The notes beneath the pieces were generated by a model, which was not told the DNA's origin, ran no database searches, and saw nothing but the letters and a program-made list of their open reading frames with translations. From the NCBI GenBank assembly GCA_016714985.1, contig JADKBS010000025.1, positions 90,442 through 154,441 of the forward strand: a DNA stretch of 64,000 nt, written 5' to 3'. Each line of letters opens with the position of its first letter. Position 1 is the stretch's first letter. Below, piece by piece: positions 55,576 to 63,999 of the stretch. The translations under genes were made by a program, and so were the position numbers. The DNA comes from Saprospiraceae bacterium (GTDB lineage Bacteria; Bacteroidota; Bacteroidia; Chitinophagales; Saprospiraceae).

Positions 55576-55706
55576 GTAACTACTTAGCAGGGGGTGTTTT
55601 TTTTGGAAAAATTGAAAATTTTTCCCAAAAAACACCCCAAAATGTGGGAGGCGATTGAAAAAATGAAATTTTTTCAATCGCCTCCCAAACCCTGCTAAGT
55701 AGTAAC
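55576..55706. mobile_element. MITE copy B
   Basis: 131 bp. GTAACTACTTAGCAGG at the left faces CCTGCTAAGTAGTAAC at the right. The order of the two inner hairpins is reversed relative to copy A, so the copy is inverted. Hairpin 2 has CGATTG/CAATCG arms instead of GAGAGA. It is flanked on both sides by a perfect 15-bp CATCATTTATCATTC direct repeat, itself part of the AATGATA heptamer family. Confidence 0.85.
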
Positions 55707-55722
55707 CATCATTTATCATTCA

Positions 55723-56532
55723 CTAAGCGTTTAATTCAAGAAAGTCTTCGTTGAAGAAATCATTGGGAGGGTTATCTAGGTCATTTTTTAGGCCAATGTT
55801 TTCTGGTTTGCCTAAGTTGTCGTTATCCGAAATGATAAACCCCAACCAACTGTCCGTGGCTTCGGGATCGGTTGGTGGCGAATTTAGGAATGCTGGAAAA
55901 TTGCCTTCAAGGTTTTTTATCGTGTCATCGAGCCACAAATCCGACCAATCCTCTTCAATTCTTTTAAGGAAAGCCCTGCGCTTGCTTTCTGCTTGAAATG
56001 CAGCACCTGCCTCTTCACTCAACTCTTCGTAAGGGTCAATGCCCTGTGAGCGGACATGCTCTTCCCAAAGCTCAAGGTCTCGTTGAGCTGCTTCATTTGC
56101 CAATTTGCAATAGCAATTACTGCTATCCCCTGACGGACAAAAACCACCGAATTCGTATTGGCATATCCTAACCATTCCACCGAACCTGCTTTGCCATAAA
56201 ACAACCTCCTCTTTCATTGCCCGGTGCATGGCGCTGTACTGCTGCGCAAGGCTAAGGTCGGGCGGCATAACCCAGTACAAGCGGAATGCTCTCCAAAGAT
56301 TGGTAATTTCAAATATCAGCTGTTCCATTTGCCGCTCGGTCAGGAAAGCGCTGGGCGGAAAAGATTCGGCTTCAATTCCGAGTAGGACGGGCAAGGTAAC
56401 TGGGGTATAGGCTGGTTCATAAATAGGTTCATCATCATCCAAGTTGACCATGAATTCGGCTTCTTCTGGCAAAGGTGCGAGTATAGCCGCCTGCTGAATG
56501 TCTAACCGCAATTGTTGGAGATACCTTTTCAT
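55723..56532 (-). CDS. hypothetical protein
   Basis: About 269 aa from ATG 56532 (MKRYLQQLRLDIQQAA); an upstream ATG at 56580 is possible. Acidic, mostly helical, no signal peptide or membrane segment. It has a cysteine cluster FCPSGDSSNCYC and a C-terminal Asn/Asp-rich end. PIYEPAYTPVTLPVLLGIEAESFPP recurs in Bacteroidota hypotheticals to my eye, but I assign no family. It is divergent from the DUF1501 gene, with about 100 bp between starts. Confidence 0.65.
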   Translation of the reverse strand: MKRYLQQLRLDIQQAAILAPLPEEAEFMVNLDDDEPIYEPAYTPVTLPVLLGIEAESFPPSAFLTERQMEQLIFEITNLWRAFRLYWVMPPDLSLAQQYSAMHRAMKEEVVLWQSRFGGMVRICQYEFGGFCPSGDSSNCYCKLANEAAQRDLELWEEHVRSQGIDPYEELSEEAGAAFQAESKRRAFLKRIEEDWSDLWLDDTIKNLEGNFPAFLNSPPTDPEATDSWLGFIISDNDNLGKPENIGLKNDLDNPPNDFFNEDFLELNA

Positions 56533-56632
56533 AATGAGTGATTTAGAGGTTGCTAATTTAGTATTAAGTTTTACGTGCATTGTTTTTTATCAAAGTATTT
56601 TTGAAAAAATCTATTTTGTGCAAAAATTCAGC

Positions 56633-58111
56633 ATGAAACGGCCCAACATTCAACACCAGTTGGAACTTGAACGTACAACCCGTCGCCTTTTCCTCCAGCA
56701 ATCCCTCTTCGGTATAGGGGCCTTGGCGCTTGGCAACCTCATGGGTGGGTGCGCCCGAACTGGTACTGATGCCAAGGGGTTCGACCTGTCCAATCCGATG
56801 GCGGTCAAAGCGCCCCATTTTTTACCAAAGGCAAAATCTGTCATTTACCTGCACATGGCAGGTGCCCCAAGCCAACTTGAACTGTTTGATTACAAGCCAG
56901 AACTTGCAAAGCTCGACGGACTAGATTGTCCGCCTTCTTTGCTGGAAGGGAAAAAATTTGCCTTCATCAGGGGCGTGCCAAAAATGTTGGGTCCGCAGGC
57001 AACGTTCGCCCAATATGGCCAATCAGGCCAATGGGTGAGCAATTTTCTACCTCATTTTCAGAAAGTTGTAGATGAAGTGGCTATCATCAAGTCACTTACC
57101 ACCGATCAGTTCAACCATGCACCAGCACAGCTTTTCATGCATACTGGATCGCCCCGGCTCGGCAGGCCCAGCATGGGCGCATGGGTCACTTATGGCCTGG
57201 GTTCAGTCAATGAAAACCTGCCCGGCTTCGTAGTACTCACTTCTGGTGGCAACAACCCCGACGCAGGCAAAAGCGTGTGGGGTAGCGGCTTCTTACCCTC
57301 TGTCTATCAAGGCGTTCAATGCCGCTCGGAGGGCGAACCGGTCCTGTTCCTAAAAAACCCCGAAGGAATGGATACCGAACTTCGCCGTGCAAGTATTGAT
57401 GCCATTAACGAAATCAACCAACTGACCCATGCCGAAACGGGCGACCCCGAAACCCTATCCCGCATCTCGCAGTATGAAATGGCCTACCGCATGCAAATAA
57501 CTGCACCAGAAGTGATGAACATCAACGACGAGCCGGCCTATATCCATGAAATGTACGGCACGAAGCCCGGTGAGACCAGCTTCGCCAACAACGTACTGCT
57601 CGCTCGCCGCTTGGTGGAGAAAGGGGTACGCTTCGTGCAGCTGTTCGACTGGGGCTGGGATGCCCACGGCACCGACGAGGCTTTGGCCATAGATATTGGC
57701 CATCGTAAAAAATGTGAGTCGGTGGACAAGGCCATGACTGCCCTAATCCTCGACCTGAAACAACGTGGAATGCTGGAGGAAACGCTCATCGTCTGGGGTG
57801 GGGAATTTGGCCGAACGCCCATGCAGGAGAACCGTGATGGCAACAAAATGCCCTTCAAAGGCCGTGACCACCATACCGATTGCTTTAGTATCTGGATGGC
57901 AGGCGGTGGCATCAAAGGCGGCGTAAGCTATGGCGAAACCGATGAAATTGGCTACTCAACCGTGAGCGGCAAAGTGACTGCCCACGACGTCCATGCCACC
58001 ATTTTGAACCAATTGGGTTTTGACCATGAAAAAATGACCTTCCCTTTCCAAGGCCGCAATTTCAGGTTGACGGACGTGAGCGGGGAGGTTATTCCGAGTG
58101 TTGTAGCTTAA
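56633..58111 (+). CDS. Tat-exported DUF1501 family protein
   Basis: 492 aa from ATG 56633. Twin-arginine signal TTRRLFLQQSLFGIGALALG, with a Cys (GGCA) that might be lipidated. The DUF1501 core follows: HMAGAPSQLELFDYKPEL, FNHAPAQLFMHTGSPRLGRPSMGAW, WDAHGTDE and WGGEFGRTPMQEN...GRDHH near the C-terminus. The fold is alkaline-phosphatase/sulfatase-like; the metal ligands (D/H in WDAHG and GRDHH) are kept. Substrate unknown. The usual DUF1553/DUF1549 cytochrome partner is not adjacent. The longer frame from 56498 is not used because it precedes the Tat motif. Confidence 0.85.
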   Translation: MKRPNIQHQLELERTTRRLFLQQSLFGIGALALGNLMGGCARTGTDAKGFDLSNPMAVKAPHFLPKAKSVIYLHMAGAPSQLELFDYKPELAKLDGLDCPPSLLEGKKFAFIRGVPKMLGPQATFAQYGQSGQWVSNFLPHFQKVVDEVAIIKSLTTDQFNHAPAQLFMHTGSPRLGRPSMGAWVTYGLGSVNENLPGFVVLTSGGNNPDAGKSVWGSGFLPSVYQGVQCRSEGEPVLFLKNPEGMDTELRRASIDAINEINQLTHAETGDPETLSRISQYEMAYRMQITAPEVMNINDEPAYIHEMYGTKPGETSFANNVLLARRLVEKGVRFVQLFDWGWDAHGTDEALAIDIGHRKKCESVDKAMTALILDLKQRGMLEETLIVWGGEFGRTPMQENRDGNKMPFKGRDHHTDCFSIWMAGGGIKGGVSYGETDEIGYSTVSGKVTAHDVHATILNQLGFDHEKMTFPFQGRNFRLTDVSGEVIPSVVA

Positions 58112-58113
58112 TC

Positions 58114-58246
58114 TATTTACGATTGACGATTTACGAAAGCAAGTGCTTTTGGCGTTAATCTCGTTGTTTAAACAAAATGAAAATCAGTAATTATTGGTTT
58201 AGGCAGTGCCCCCAATCGTAAATCGTAAATCGTAAATCGTAAATAA
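58114..58246. repeat. inverted heptamer array, AATCGTA type
   Basis: Right arm at 58208-58243: five AATCGTA units in exact 7-bp phase. The left arm at 58117-58137 (TTTACGATTGACGATTTACGA) is its complement. The spacer is about 70 nt. Confidence 0.85.
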
Positions 58247-58249
58247 AAT

Positions 58250-59155
58250 ATGCCTGTTTCAAGACGAAAATTCCTTGCCACCGCCACTGCAGCGGCCGCT
58301 TTGTCGCCGCTTGTTGGCACTTCAAAACCTGATTTTATGAAAAAGCCGGGCTTTTCCCTGACTGTCCTTGCCACCAATTGGGGCTTCGATGGTAACTATG
58401 ATGCTTTTTGTGCCAAAGCCAAGGCCGAAGGCTACGATGGCGTGGAGATTTGGCTGCCTGGATCCGAGAAAGAGCGGGACGATCTGATGAACGCCGTGGC
58501 CAAGCATGGGCTGAGGCATGCCTTCCTTTGCGGCAGCGGTGATGCTGATTTTGCGAAGCACCTGAAAGAATTCGAAAAAATGCTGCGGGATGGCGTAGCG
58601 CTCAAGCCATTGTATTTCAACTGCCATTCTGGGCGGGACTGGTTCAACTTCGAGCAGGGCAGCCGTTTCGTGCAATTGGGCTTGGAGGTTGCAAAATCGA
58701 GCGGCGTGCCGGTTTACCATGAGACGCACCGGGGCCGGTTGATGTTTGCTGCGCAAATAACGAAGCAATACATGGAGGCATTCCCAGGACTTCGACTCAC
58801 ATTGGACATTTCACATTGGTGCGCCGTTCATGAATCTTTGTTGGAAGACCAACCTGAAACCATCAAAATGGCCCTCAGCCGCACCGACCACATCCATGCC
58901 CGCATTGGACACCAGGAAGGCCCGCAGGTAAACGACCCCCGTGCCCCAGAATGGGCCAGTGCCGTCAAAGCCCATTTTGCGTGGTGGGATGATGTGGTAA
59001 AGCGGAAAGCCGTTGAAGGGCAGCCTATTACCGTCCTCACCGAGTTTGGGCCACCTACCTACCTGCCCACCGTCCCTTACACCTTCCAACCCTTAGCCGA
59101 CCAATGGGAAATCAACGTCTATATGATGAAGCTATTTCGGGAACGGTATAAGTAG
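58250..59155 (+). CDS. Tat-exported sugar isomerase/epimerase-like TIM barrel
   Basis: 301 aa. Tat signal SRRKFLATATAAAALSPLVG. Xylose-isomerase-like TIM barrel: GYDGVEIWLPG, PLYFNCHSGRDWF, VPVYHETHRGRLMF (metal-binding Glu region), LTLDISHWCAVHE, HIHARIGHQEGPQV, ITVLTEFGPP. The metal ligand set (Glu in YHETHR, Asp/His in LDISHW, His in HIHARI, Glu in TEFGP) looks complete. Substrate unknown; hydroxypyruvate isomerase and keto-sugar epimerases belong to this superfamily. Same strand as the DUF1501 gene. Confidence 0.85.
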   Translation: MPVSRRKFLATATAAAALSPLVGTSKPDFMKKPGFSLTVLATNWGFDGNYDAFCAKAKAEGYDGVEIWLPGSEKERDDLMNAVAKHGLRHAFLCGSGDADFAKHLKEFEKMLRDGVALKPLYFNCHSGRDWFNFEQGSRFVQLGLEVAKSSGVPVYHETHRGRLMFAAQITKQYMEAFPGLRLTLDISHWCAVHESLLEDQPETIKMALSRTDHIHARIGHQEGPQVNDPRAPEWASAVKAHFAWWDDVVKRKAVEGQPITVLTEFGPPTYLPTVPYTFQPLADQWEINVYMMKLFRERYK

Positions 59156-59157
59156 AT

Positions 59158-59386
59158 GGCGGTTCGGCTGTTCGGCTGTTGGCAGCTGGCAGTTCGGCAG
59201 TTGGCAGTTGGCAGTCAGTTGGACAGTTGTTTAGTCTTTGAGTCGGGTTCGCAGCTTGGCTTTAGGACTATAAGACTAAACAACTGTCGAACTGACTGCC
59301 AACTGCCGAACTGCCAACTCAAAGACTGACTGCGAACTTCCAACTGACAAACTGCCAACTGCCGAACCGCCAAACTGCCAACTCTT
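59158..59386. repeat. large inverted heptamer array, GGCAGTT / AACTGCC type
   Basis: Left arm 59158-59230 (GGCTGTT, GGCAGCT, GGCAGTT, CGGCAGTT, GGCAGTT...), right arm 59273-59386 (AACTGTC, GAACTGA, CTGCCAACTGCCGAACTGCC...). The inner parts ACAGTTGTTTAGTCTTTGAG and GACTAAACAACTGTCGAACT also pair. It fills the whole gap before the PASTA gene; largest such array in the window. Confidence 0.85.
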
Positions 59387-59425
59387 TTCAACTATATTTG
59401 CCCAAAATTTCCAAACTCGGCAGCT

Positions 59426-60307
59426 ATGGAGAAAATAAAGGCTTTTGCAAGGGAGGTGTTCCTGTTTTTATCCAGTGGTGTTTTCCTGAAAAACTTCGGC
59501 ATGATGCTGGCGGTCGTGGTGGGCTTTGCGTTGTTCTCCAATTGGTTCTTGGGCTGTTTCACCAGCCATGGCGAGTCAGTTCAAGTGGACGATTTTATCG
59601 GAATGCACGTGGATGATGCGGAGCGCCAAGCCATAGACAAAGATTTTGAGTTCGTCATCATGGACTCTGTTTGGACGGAAGGAAAACCAAGTGGGATTAT
59701 CTTGAAACAGGAACCTAAGCCACTTTCGAGGGTAAAGGAAGGTCGTAAGATCTATGTAACCGTTACTGGCGATCCAGATGCCTATCGTTTGCCTGATTTG
59801 AAAATTAGTTCCTATGACTTTGACCGGTATTCAAATCGCATTGCCATGAATGGTGTCAAGTCAAGGGTGAAGGAGCGTGTTTTTGACAAAAAACAGGCTG
59901 AAAATTCAATTCTCTATTTCTATCACAACGGAAAAAAAATAATGGAACGTGAGGTGAAGGCTGGCTACTACGTTATGCCCGGCGACGTACTGGAATTCGT
60001 TGTGACCCAACAGACCAGCAACGAACTGCAAGTGCCCGACCTTGTCTGTATGAACTATTCCGCAGCAGAGTTCCTCATCAGTTCCTCGAACCTCATCATC
60101 GGTACAGTGAATGAAGAAGGCAGTATCAGCAACCAGAATACAGCTTATGTTTCGAGGCAGGAGCCAGCCGCTGGCGAACCCGTGCAGATGGGTATGCAGA
60201 TAACGGTTTGGATAACGCAGGGCCTTCCCGATGGCTGTACCGAAACAGATTCAGCAATACCTAATGCGACAGAGGGTCAAGACAACAGTGAGGAGGAGAA
60301 TTGGTAA
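59426..60307 (+). CDS. membrane-anchored PASTA domain protein without kinase
   Basis: 293 aa. Short cytoplasmic start, one TM segment (MMLAVVVGFALFSNWFLGCF), then about three PASTA-like units: QVDDFIGMHVDDAERQAIDKDFEF (about 52-112), a diverged middle unit (about 118-193), and QVPDLVCMNYSAAEFLISSSNLIIG (about 198-268), then an acidic tail. PASTA domains bind peptidoglycan or lipid II fragments. There is no Ser/Thr kinase or transpeptidase domain, so it could be an envelope sensor or scaffold; role inferred. The PBP at 26574 also carries a PASTA unit. Confidence 0.82.
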   Translation: MEKIKAFAREVFLFLSSGVFLKNFGMMLAVVVGFALFSNWFLGCFTSHGESVQVDDFIGMHVDDAERQAIDKDFEFVIMDSVWTEGKPSGIILKQEPKPLSRVKEGRKIYVTVTGDPDAYRLPDLKISSYDFDRYSNRIAMNGVKSRVKERVFDKKQAENSILYFYHNGKKIMEREVKAGYYVMPGDVLEFVVTQQTSNELQVPDLVCMNYSAAEFLISSSNLIIGTVNEEGSISNQNTAYVSRQEPAAGEPVQMGMQITVWITQGLPDGCTETDSAIPNATEGQDNSEEENW

Positions 60308-60401
60308 CAAATTAACATCGGCAACAAAAAATAGCTACTGTCGTTTTCATAGCCTTTAAAGGCAGCATGGGCCAACGGGCTATTTCTTTTATCGTAAAAA
60401 T

Positions 60402-60533
60402 GTAACTACTGAGGCGGTTGTGGGAGGAGAGAGAAAAAACGAAATTTATTCTCTCTCCTCCCATATTTTGGGGTGTTTTTTGGGAAAAATTTTCAATTTT
60501 TCCCAAAAAAAACACCCTCTTCAAAGTAGTTAC
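60402..60533. mobile_element. MITE copy C with perfect 8-bp target duplication
   Basis: 132 bp. Ends GTAACTACT and AGTAGTTAC; same hairpin order as copy A. GTAAAAAT at 60394-60401 and 60534-60541 is a perfect 8-bp direct repeat immediately outside the ends. Confidence 0.9.
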
Positions 60534-60589
60534 GTAAAAATTTAGCCCCGATTGCTTTGAGCCGAATTCGTCAAGACTCAATTTTTGAA

Positions 60590-63151
60590 ATGAAATTTTT
60601 GCACACTGCTTTTTTCCTTTTGCTCTTTGCAAATTTCCTCTTCGCACAAACTTTGCAAGTTGCACCAGTGAAGGGAAACCCCATTTTGAAGCATCACCTC
60701 AACCAGAAGTTCCTTGAAGATGCCAAGTTGGTGGAACAACTTAGCGGGCACCTACCATCCAATCAACTGGCTGGCGAGCGTGGCACTTGTCCGCCAGAGG
60801 TAGATGGTTATGTAGTGGAATCGGGCAGAATGATTGAAATTGAAATTGACACCTTTGGTCTTACGAAAGGTGAAGCGGAAGCAACCGTCACCATTGAAAA
60901 CAATGGGGCGTTGCAATATGGAACCGCCAATTACGCCGATACCACCTTGCTGCTCACTTATACCGCAAATGGTGGATTGTCGGGTGCCAATTTGGAGACC
61001 ATTCAGTTCAAGGTTTCCCAGCCGGGGCACGACACGACGTTTAGTGTGGAAATCAAAGTACGCAGGCGGGGTAGGGTAGTGGTGGCGGAGACACAGACCG
61101 TTCAACCTGAATCCATTTCCACCTTCTGCCTGGAAGATGAACTTGCCTTCGATTTACCGAAAGTCTGCGCAGGTTCTAGAGATGATTTCGACAATTACGA
61201 TGGCAGGGGAGACATTTTCCACCATCTTTCCTCTTATGATTATCCAGATACTTGTTTGGTCTATTATGCCAGTCGTTTCCCAGGCGTTGACACCATTAGC
61301 ATGACCATCTGCGATGAATGGGGCGTCTGTGATCTGTTCAAAGTGCCCTACGAGATACCGGGCGATACCCTCTCCATCCAAAGCCAGCCTTTCTTCGATG
61401 ATTTCTCATCCTATGAAGATATTCACCCGACTGCTGACCTATGGTTGGATAAGGATGTTTACCGAAATGCTACGTTGGCTCCCAATCCACCATCCATCGG
61501 TTTTGTGAGCTTTGATGGCTTGGATGGCCGGGGCGATGTTTACAATGTGTTCAAGGGGGTAGGGGATAGGCTTACCTCAAAGGCCATTGACCTTAGCAGC
61601 TACACGGCCAATAGTGATATATTCCTTCGATTCTTTGTGGCCGCAAAAGGATATGGTTTGCCGCCAGAGGAGTCCGATTCGCTGACCATCGAGTTCAGGA
61701 ACAATCAACGGGAATGGGTGAGGGTTGGGACTTTTTTGGGGCTGAAGGATGTGGGAATGGATTCATTTCCTCCTTTTGTATTCAATGCCATTCCAGTAAA
61801 CAATACCCAGTTCTTACACGAGGCATTTCAGTTCAGGTTTACAGCTGTAACCTCTCCGGGCGGCATCAGCGACATGTGGCATATTGATTACGTGCATTTG
61901 AACAAAAATGAAAATCCTACATCAAATTTCAACGATATAGCCATCACGAAACTTCCAACCAGCCCATTGAAGAATTATACAGCCCTGCCTTGGAAGCATT
62001 TCTCAAATCACGTTGACATCGAAACCCAAAACCAGTTAACTTCCAAGTTCTACAACCATTTTGATGATGTGCTAGCCATATCAGAGTCAAAGGTCACCTA
62101 CCATGAATTGAATAGCGTCTCCAACCTAACCACCGCTTTTCCGGTTGTAGAAGGTGGAACAGAAAGTAACTTGCCTCCTCAGGTTCATTCCGATCGGTCA
62201 CGAGCCATTCCCGCTAGCAATTTTGACGCATTGAAGACTGCCCTGTCCAACCTTCCTGATGGTGACGATCCGAAAATTTTGGAGACCCAATATTCTATCC
62301 GGCCAAGCACTTTGCAGGTAAATGGTTTTGCCTCCAATGACACGGTTCGCATCCAAAATATCTTTTCGGACTATTTCGCCCACGACGACGGCACTGCCGA
62401 GTGGCAGATTTTCATCCAACATGCCACGGGCGTTGAGCAGTTTGGTTCGAAGTTCCGCACCAATGTGAGCGACACATTGAAGTCGGTTCAAATTATGTTC
62501 CCCCATGTTAATGGTGATGTGTCCAACCAATTGTTCAACCTGAATGTCTGGTTAGGCGATTTCGATACCATGATTTTTAGCAGACCTTTGCTAAAGCCCT
62601 TTTATCCGAACTTGGTTTACGACACCCTACATGGCTTCACTACCTATCTTTTGGATGATTTTGGAGCGCCCCTAATGAAGTTTTCATCAGCTAATACGGA
62701 TTTCTATACACTCCAACAAGCGAGCGCAGCTTCACGACAAGCGTCCCAGTGGAGGCTTGATGTTCAGAACCCCTGTGATTGTAATTGGGCGAACCTAGAC
62801 GAGGAAAACTGGGTGAAGTTTCCGTCAAACTTGGCAGGTGCCTTGATGATACGCCCCGTTTTTGGCGATGTTAGGGCCACGAGTAGCTCAAATGACATAC
62901 CAGTGGAAGCTTCAAGCGTGAATATTTTCCCAAACCCTTCCAAAGGGAGCATCAATTTTGAAACGAGGAATGGCGACTTTAAGGACTATAAATTGTACGT
63001 CTTCAATAGCCTTGGTCAGTTGATGGACAGCGGGTACTTGCAGCAAACTTGGGATTTGGGGTCGTTCCCGAACGGGATTTATTTCATGAACATCATCAAC
63101 GAAAAATCTGGTGAACATCAGACCAGGCGCATTGTGCTGGCAAAAGATTAA
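60590..63151 (+). CDS. large T9SS type A-sorted secreted protein
   Basis: 853 aa from ATG 60590. Signal peptide MKFLHTAFFLLLFANFLFA. The body is beta-rich with no catalytic motif I recognise (segments such as PFFDDFSSYEDIHPTADLWLDKDVY, common in Bacteroidota surface proteins). The C-terminal sorting domain has IFPNPSKGSINFET, YVFNSLGQLMDSG, FPNGIYFMNI and the end RRIVLAKD. Outer-surface or secreted; function unknown. The upstream region carries MITE copy C. Confidence 0.85.
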   Translation: MKFLHTAFFLLLFANFLFAQTLQVAPVKGNPILKHHLNQKFLEDAKLVEQLSGHLPSNQLAGERGTCPPEVDGYVVESGRMIEIEIDTFGLTKGEAEATVTIENNGALQYGTANYADTTLLLTYTANGGLSGANLETIQFKVSQPGHDTTFSVEIKVRRRGRVVVAETQTVQPESISTFCLEDELAFDLPKVCAGSRDDFDNYDGRGDIFHHLSSYDYPDTCLVYYASRFPGVDTISMTICDEWGVCDLFKVPYEIPGDTLSIQSQPFFDDFSSYEDIHPTADLWLDKDVYRNATLAPNPPSIGFVSFDGLDGRGDVYNVFKGVGDRLTSKAIDLSSYTANSDIFLRFFVAAKGYGLPPEESDSLTIEFRNNQREWVRVGTFLGLKDVGMDSFPPFVFNAIPVNNTQFLHEAFQFRFTAVTSPGGISDMWHIDYVHLNKNENPTSNFNDIAITKLPTSPLKNYTALPWKHFSNHVDIETQNQLTSKFYNHFDDVLAISESKVTYHELNSVSNLTTAFPVVEGGTESNLPPQVHSDRSRAIPASNFDALKTALSNLPDGDDPKILETQYSIRPSTLQVNGFASNDTVRIQNIFSDYFAHDDGTAEWQIFIQHATGVEQFGSKFRTNVSDTLKSVQIMFPHVNGDVSNQLFNLNVWLGDFDTMIFSRPLLKPFYPNLVYDTLHGFTTYLLDDFGAPLMKFSSANTDFYTLQQASAASRQASQWRLDVQNPCDCNWANLDEENWVKFPSNLAGALMIRPVFGDVRATSSSNDIPVEASSVNIFPNPSKGSINFETRNGDFKDYKLYVFNSLGQLMDSGYLQQTWDLGSFPNGIYFMNIINEKSGEHQTRRIVLAKD

Positions 63152-63196
63152 TTTTGCGTTGAATAAAAATCAACTTTCAACATCAATTCAACGAAA

Positions 63197-63587
63197 ATGG
63201 ATATCACCGTACAAGAACTAAAGCAAAGAATAGACGCAGGCGACAACAGCTTTGTGCTGATTGATGTGCGTGAACCCTACGAGAACAGCGAATTCAGCAT
63301 TGGCGGCGGTTGAATGTCCAGTGGGCAGTGTAATGGGGGCAATACCTACGCTGCAAGAACACAAAGACGAGGAAGTCATCGTTTATTGCCGTTCCGGCAA
63401 CCGCTCTGGTATGGCCAAGCAGTTGTTGGTCGCCTCCGGTTTTTCCAATGTTAAGAACCTCTTGGGGGGCATGCTCGCTTGGCGGGAAATTTCGGATGAT
63501 AAAAAAACGCAACTATTTGGAGGGTGTTTTGGGAAAATTGAAAATCTCCCAAAAACACACAAAATGTGGGAGAGAGAGAAAAAATAG
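63197..63587 (+). CDS. rhodanese-like sulfurtransferase (two single-base deletions; C-terminus from MITE)
   Basis: The start MDITVQELKQRIDAGDNSFVLIDVREPYENSEFSIGG is followed by a frame break. The rest continues GSVMGAIPTLQEHKDEEVIVYCRSGNRSGMAKQLLVASGFSNVKNLLGGMLAWREI. The active-site loop CRSGNRS is intact (Cys thiolate carries persulfide). Adding one C near 63305 and one in the CC pair near 63318 gives GGRLNVPVGSV and restores the frame. The last 25 or so residues after SDDKK, and the stop, are encoded by MITE copy D, replacing the native end. Confidence 0.75.
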
Positions 63588-63951
63588 AAATTTTTCTCTC
63601 TCCTCCACCCTCCCCCTTCGTATTTACAAAAAAACAACGATATGCCTTTTTTGGACTTTACTGATGATCGGCTGTGAGTCAAAACAGACAGAACCACTTC
63701 CCATTGCCAAGGATGAGCTGATCAGGCTCATGTTCGATGTGCATGTGGCGGAAGGTGCGCTTTCACACACTCCGGCAGGCCATCAAAGACATCAGCAAGA
63801 GGTCTATTACGACCAAGTCACCAAGATTCATGAAATTAGCCGAGCCGATTTGGATACCTGTTTGGTCATTTTGCAGCGAAACCCCGAATTGGCAAAGGAT
63901 ATTTATGAAAAAGTGCTGGAGATGATGGAGAAGAAGCGAGTGGAACATTGA
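63496..63951 (+). CDS. DUF4296-like lipoprotein with MITE-encoded N-terminal extension
   Basis: The recognisable part is TTICLFWTLLMIGCESKQTEPLPIAKDELIRLMFDVHVAEGAL...ISRADLDTCLVILQRNPELAKDIYEKVLEMM, a DUF4296-type small lipoprotein with lipobox LMIGC. No start lies directly before the signal peptide. ATG 63496 (MIKK) is in frame, but 39-40 codons of MITE copy D now separate it from KKTTIC. Removing the element and one 8-bp duplicate brings MIKK next to the TTIC end of the signal peptide, if one base is allowed in the A-run. As it stands, export is doubtful unless an internal start is used. Confidence 0.65.
   Translation: MIKKRNYLEGVLGKLKISQKHTKCGRERKNRNFSLSSTLPLRIYKKTTICLFWTLLMIGCESKQTEPLPIAKDELIRLMFDVHVAEGALSHTPAGHQRHQQEVYYDQVTKIHEISRADLDTCLVILQRNPELAKDIYEKVLEMMEKKRVEH
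63509..63627. mobile_element. MITE copy D with perfect 8-bp target duplication
   Basis: 119 bp. Ends GCAACTATTTGG and (complemented) GTAAATACGAAG are diverged, but the two inner hairpins (GGGAAAATTGAAAATCTCCC-like and GAGAGAGAAAAAATAGAAATTTTT) are clear, in copy-B order. AAAAAAAC at 63501-63508 and 63628-63635 flanks it exactly. Confidence 0.85.
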
Positions 63952-63971
63952 AGGTCAATAGCCTGAAATCA

Positions 63972-63999
63972 GCTAAATGGCTGCGTTTTGCCATTTAGC
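63972..63999. terminator. hairpin after the DUF4296-like gene, cut by window end
   Basis: GCTAAATGGC, loop TGCGTTTT, GCCATTTAGC: 10-bp perfect stem 21 bp after the stop codon. Any T-run would lie outside the window. Confidence 0.45.

Noticed and set aside
59158..59386. Dense short repeats that might suggest a CRISPR array
   Set aside because: Units are 7 bp and contiguous, arms are inverted, there are no unique spacers and no cas genes nearby.
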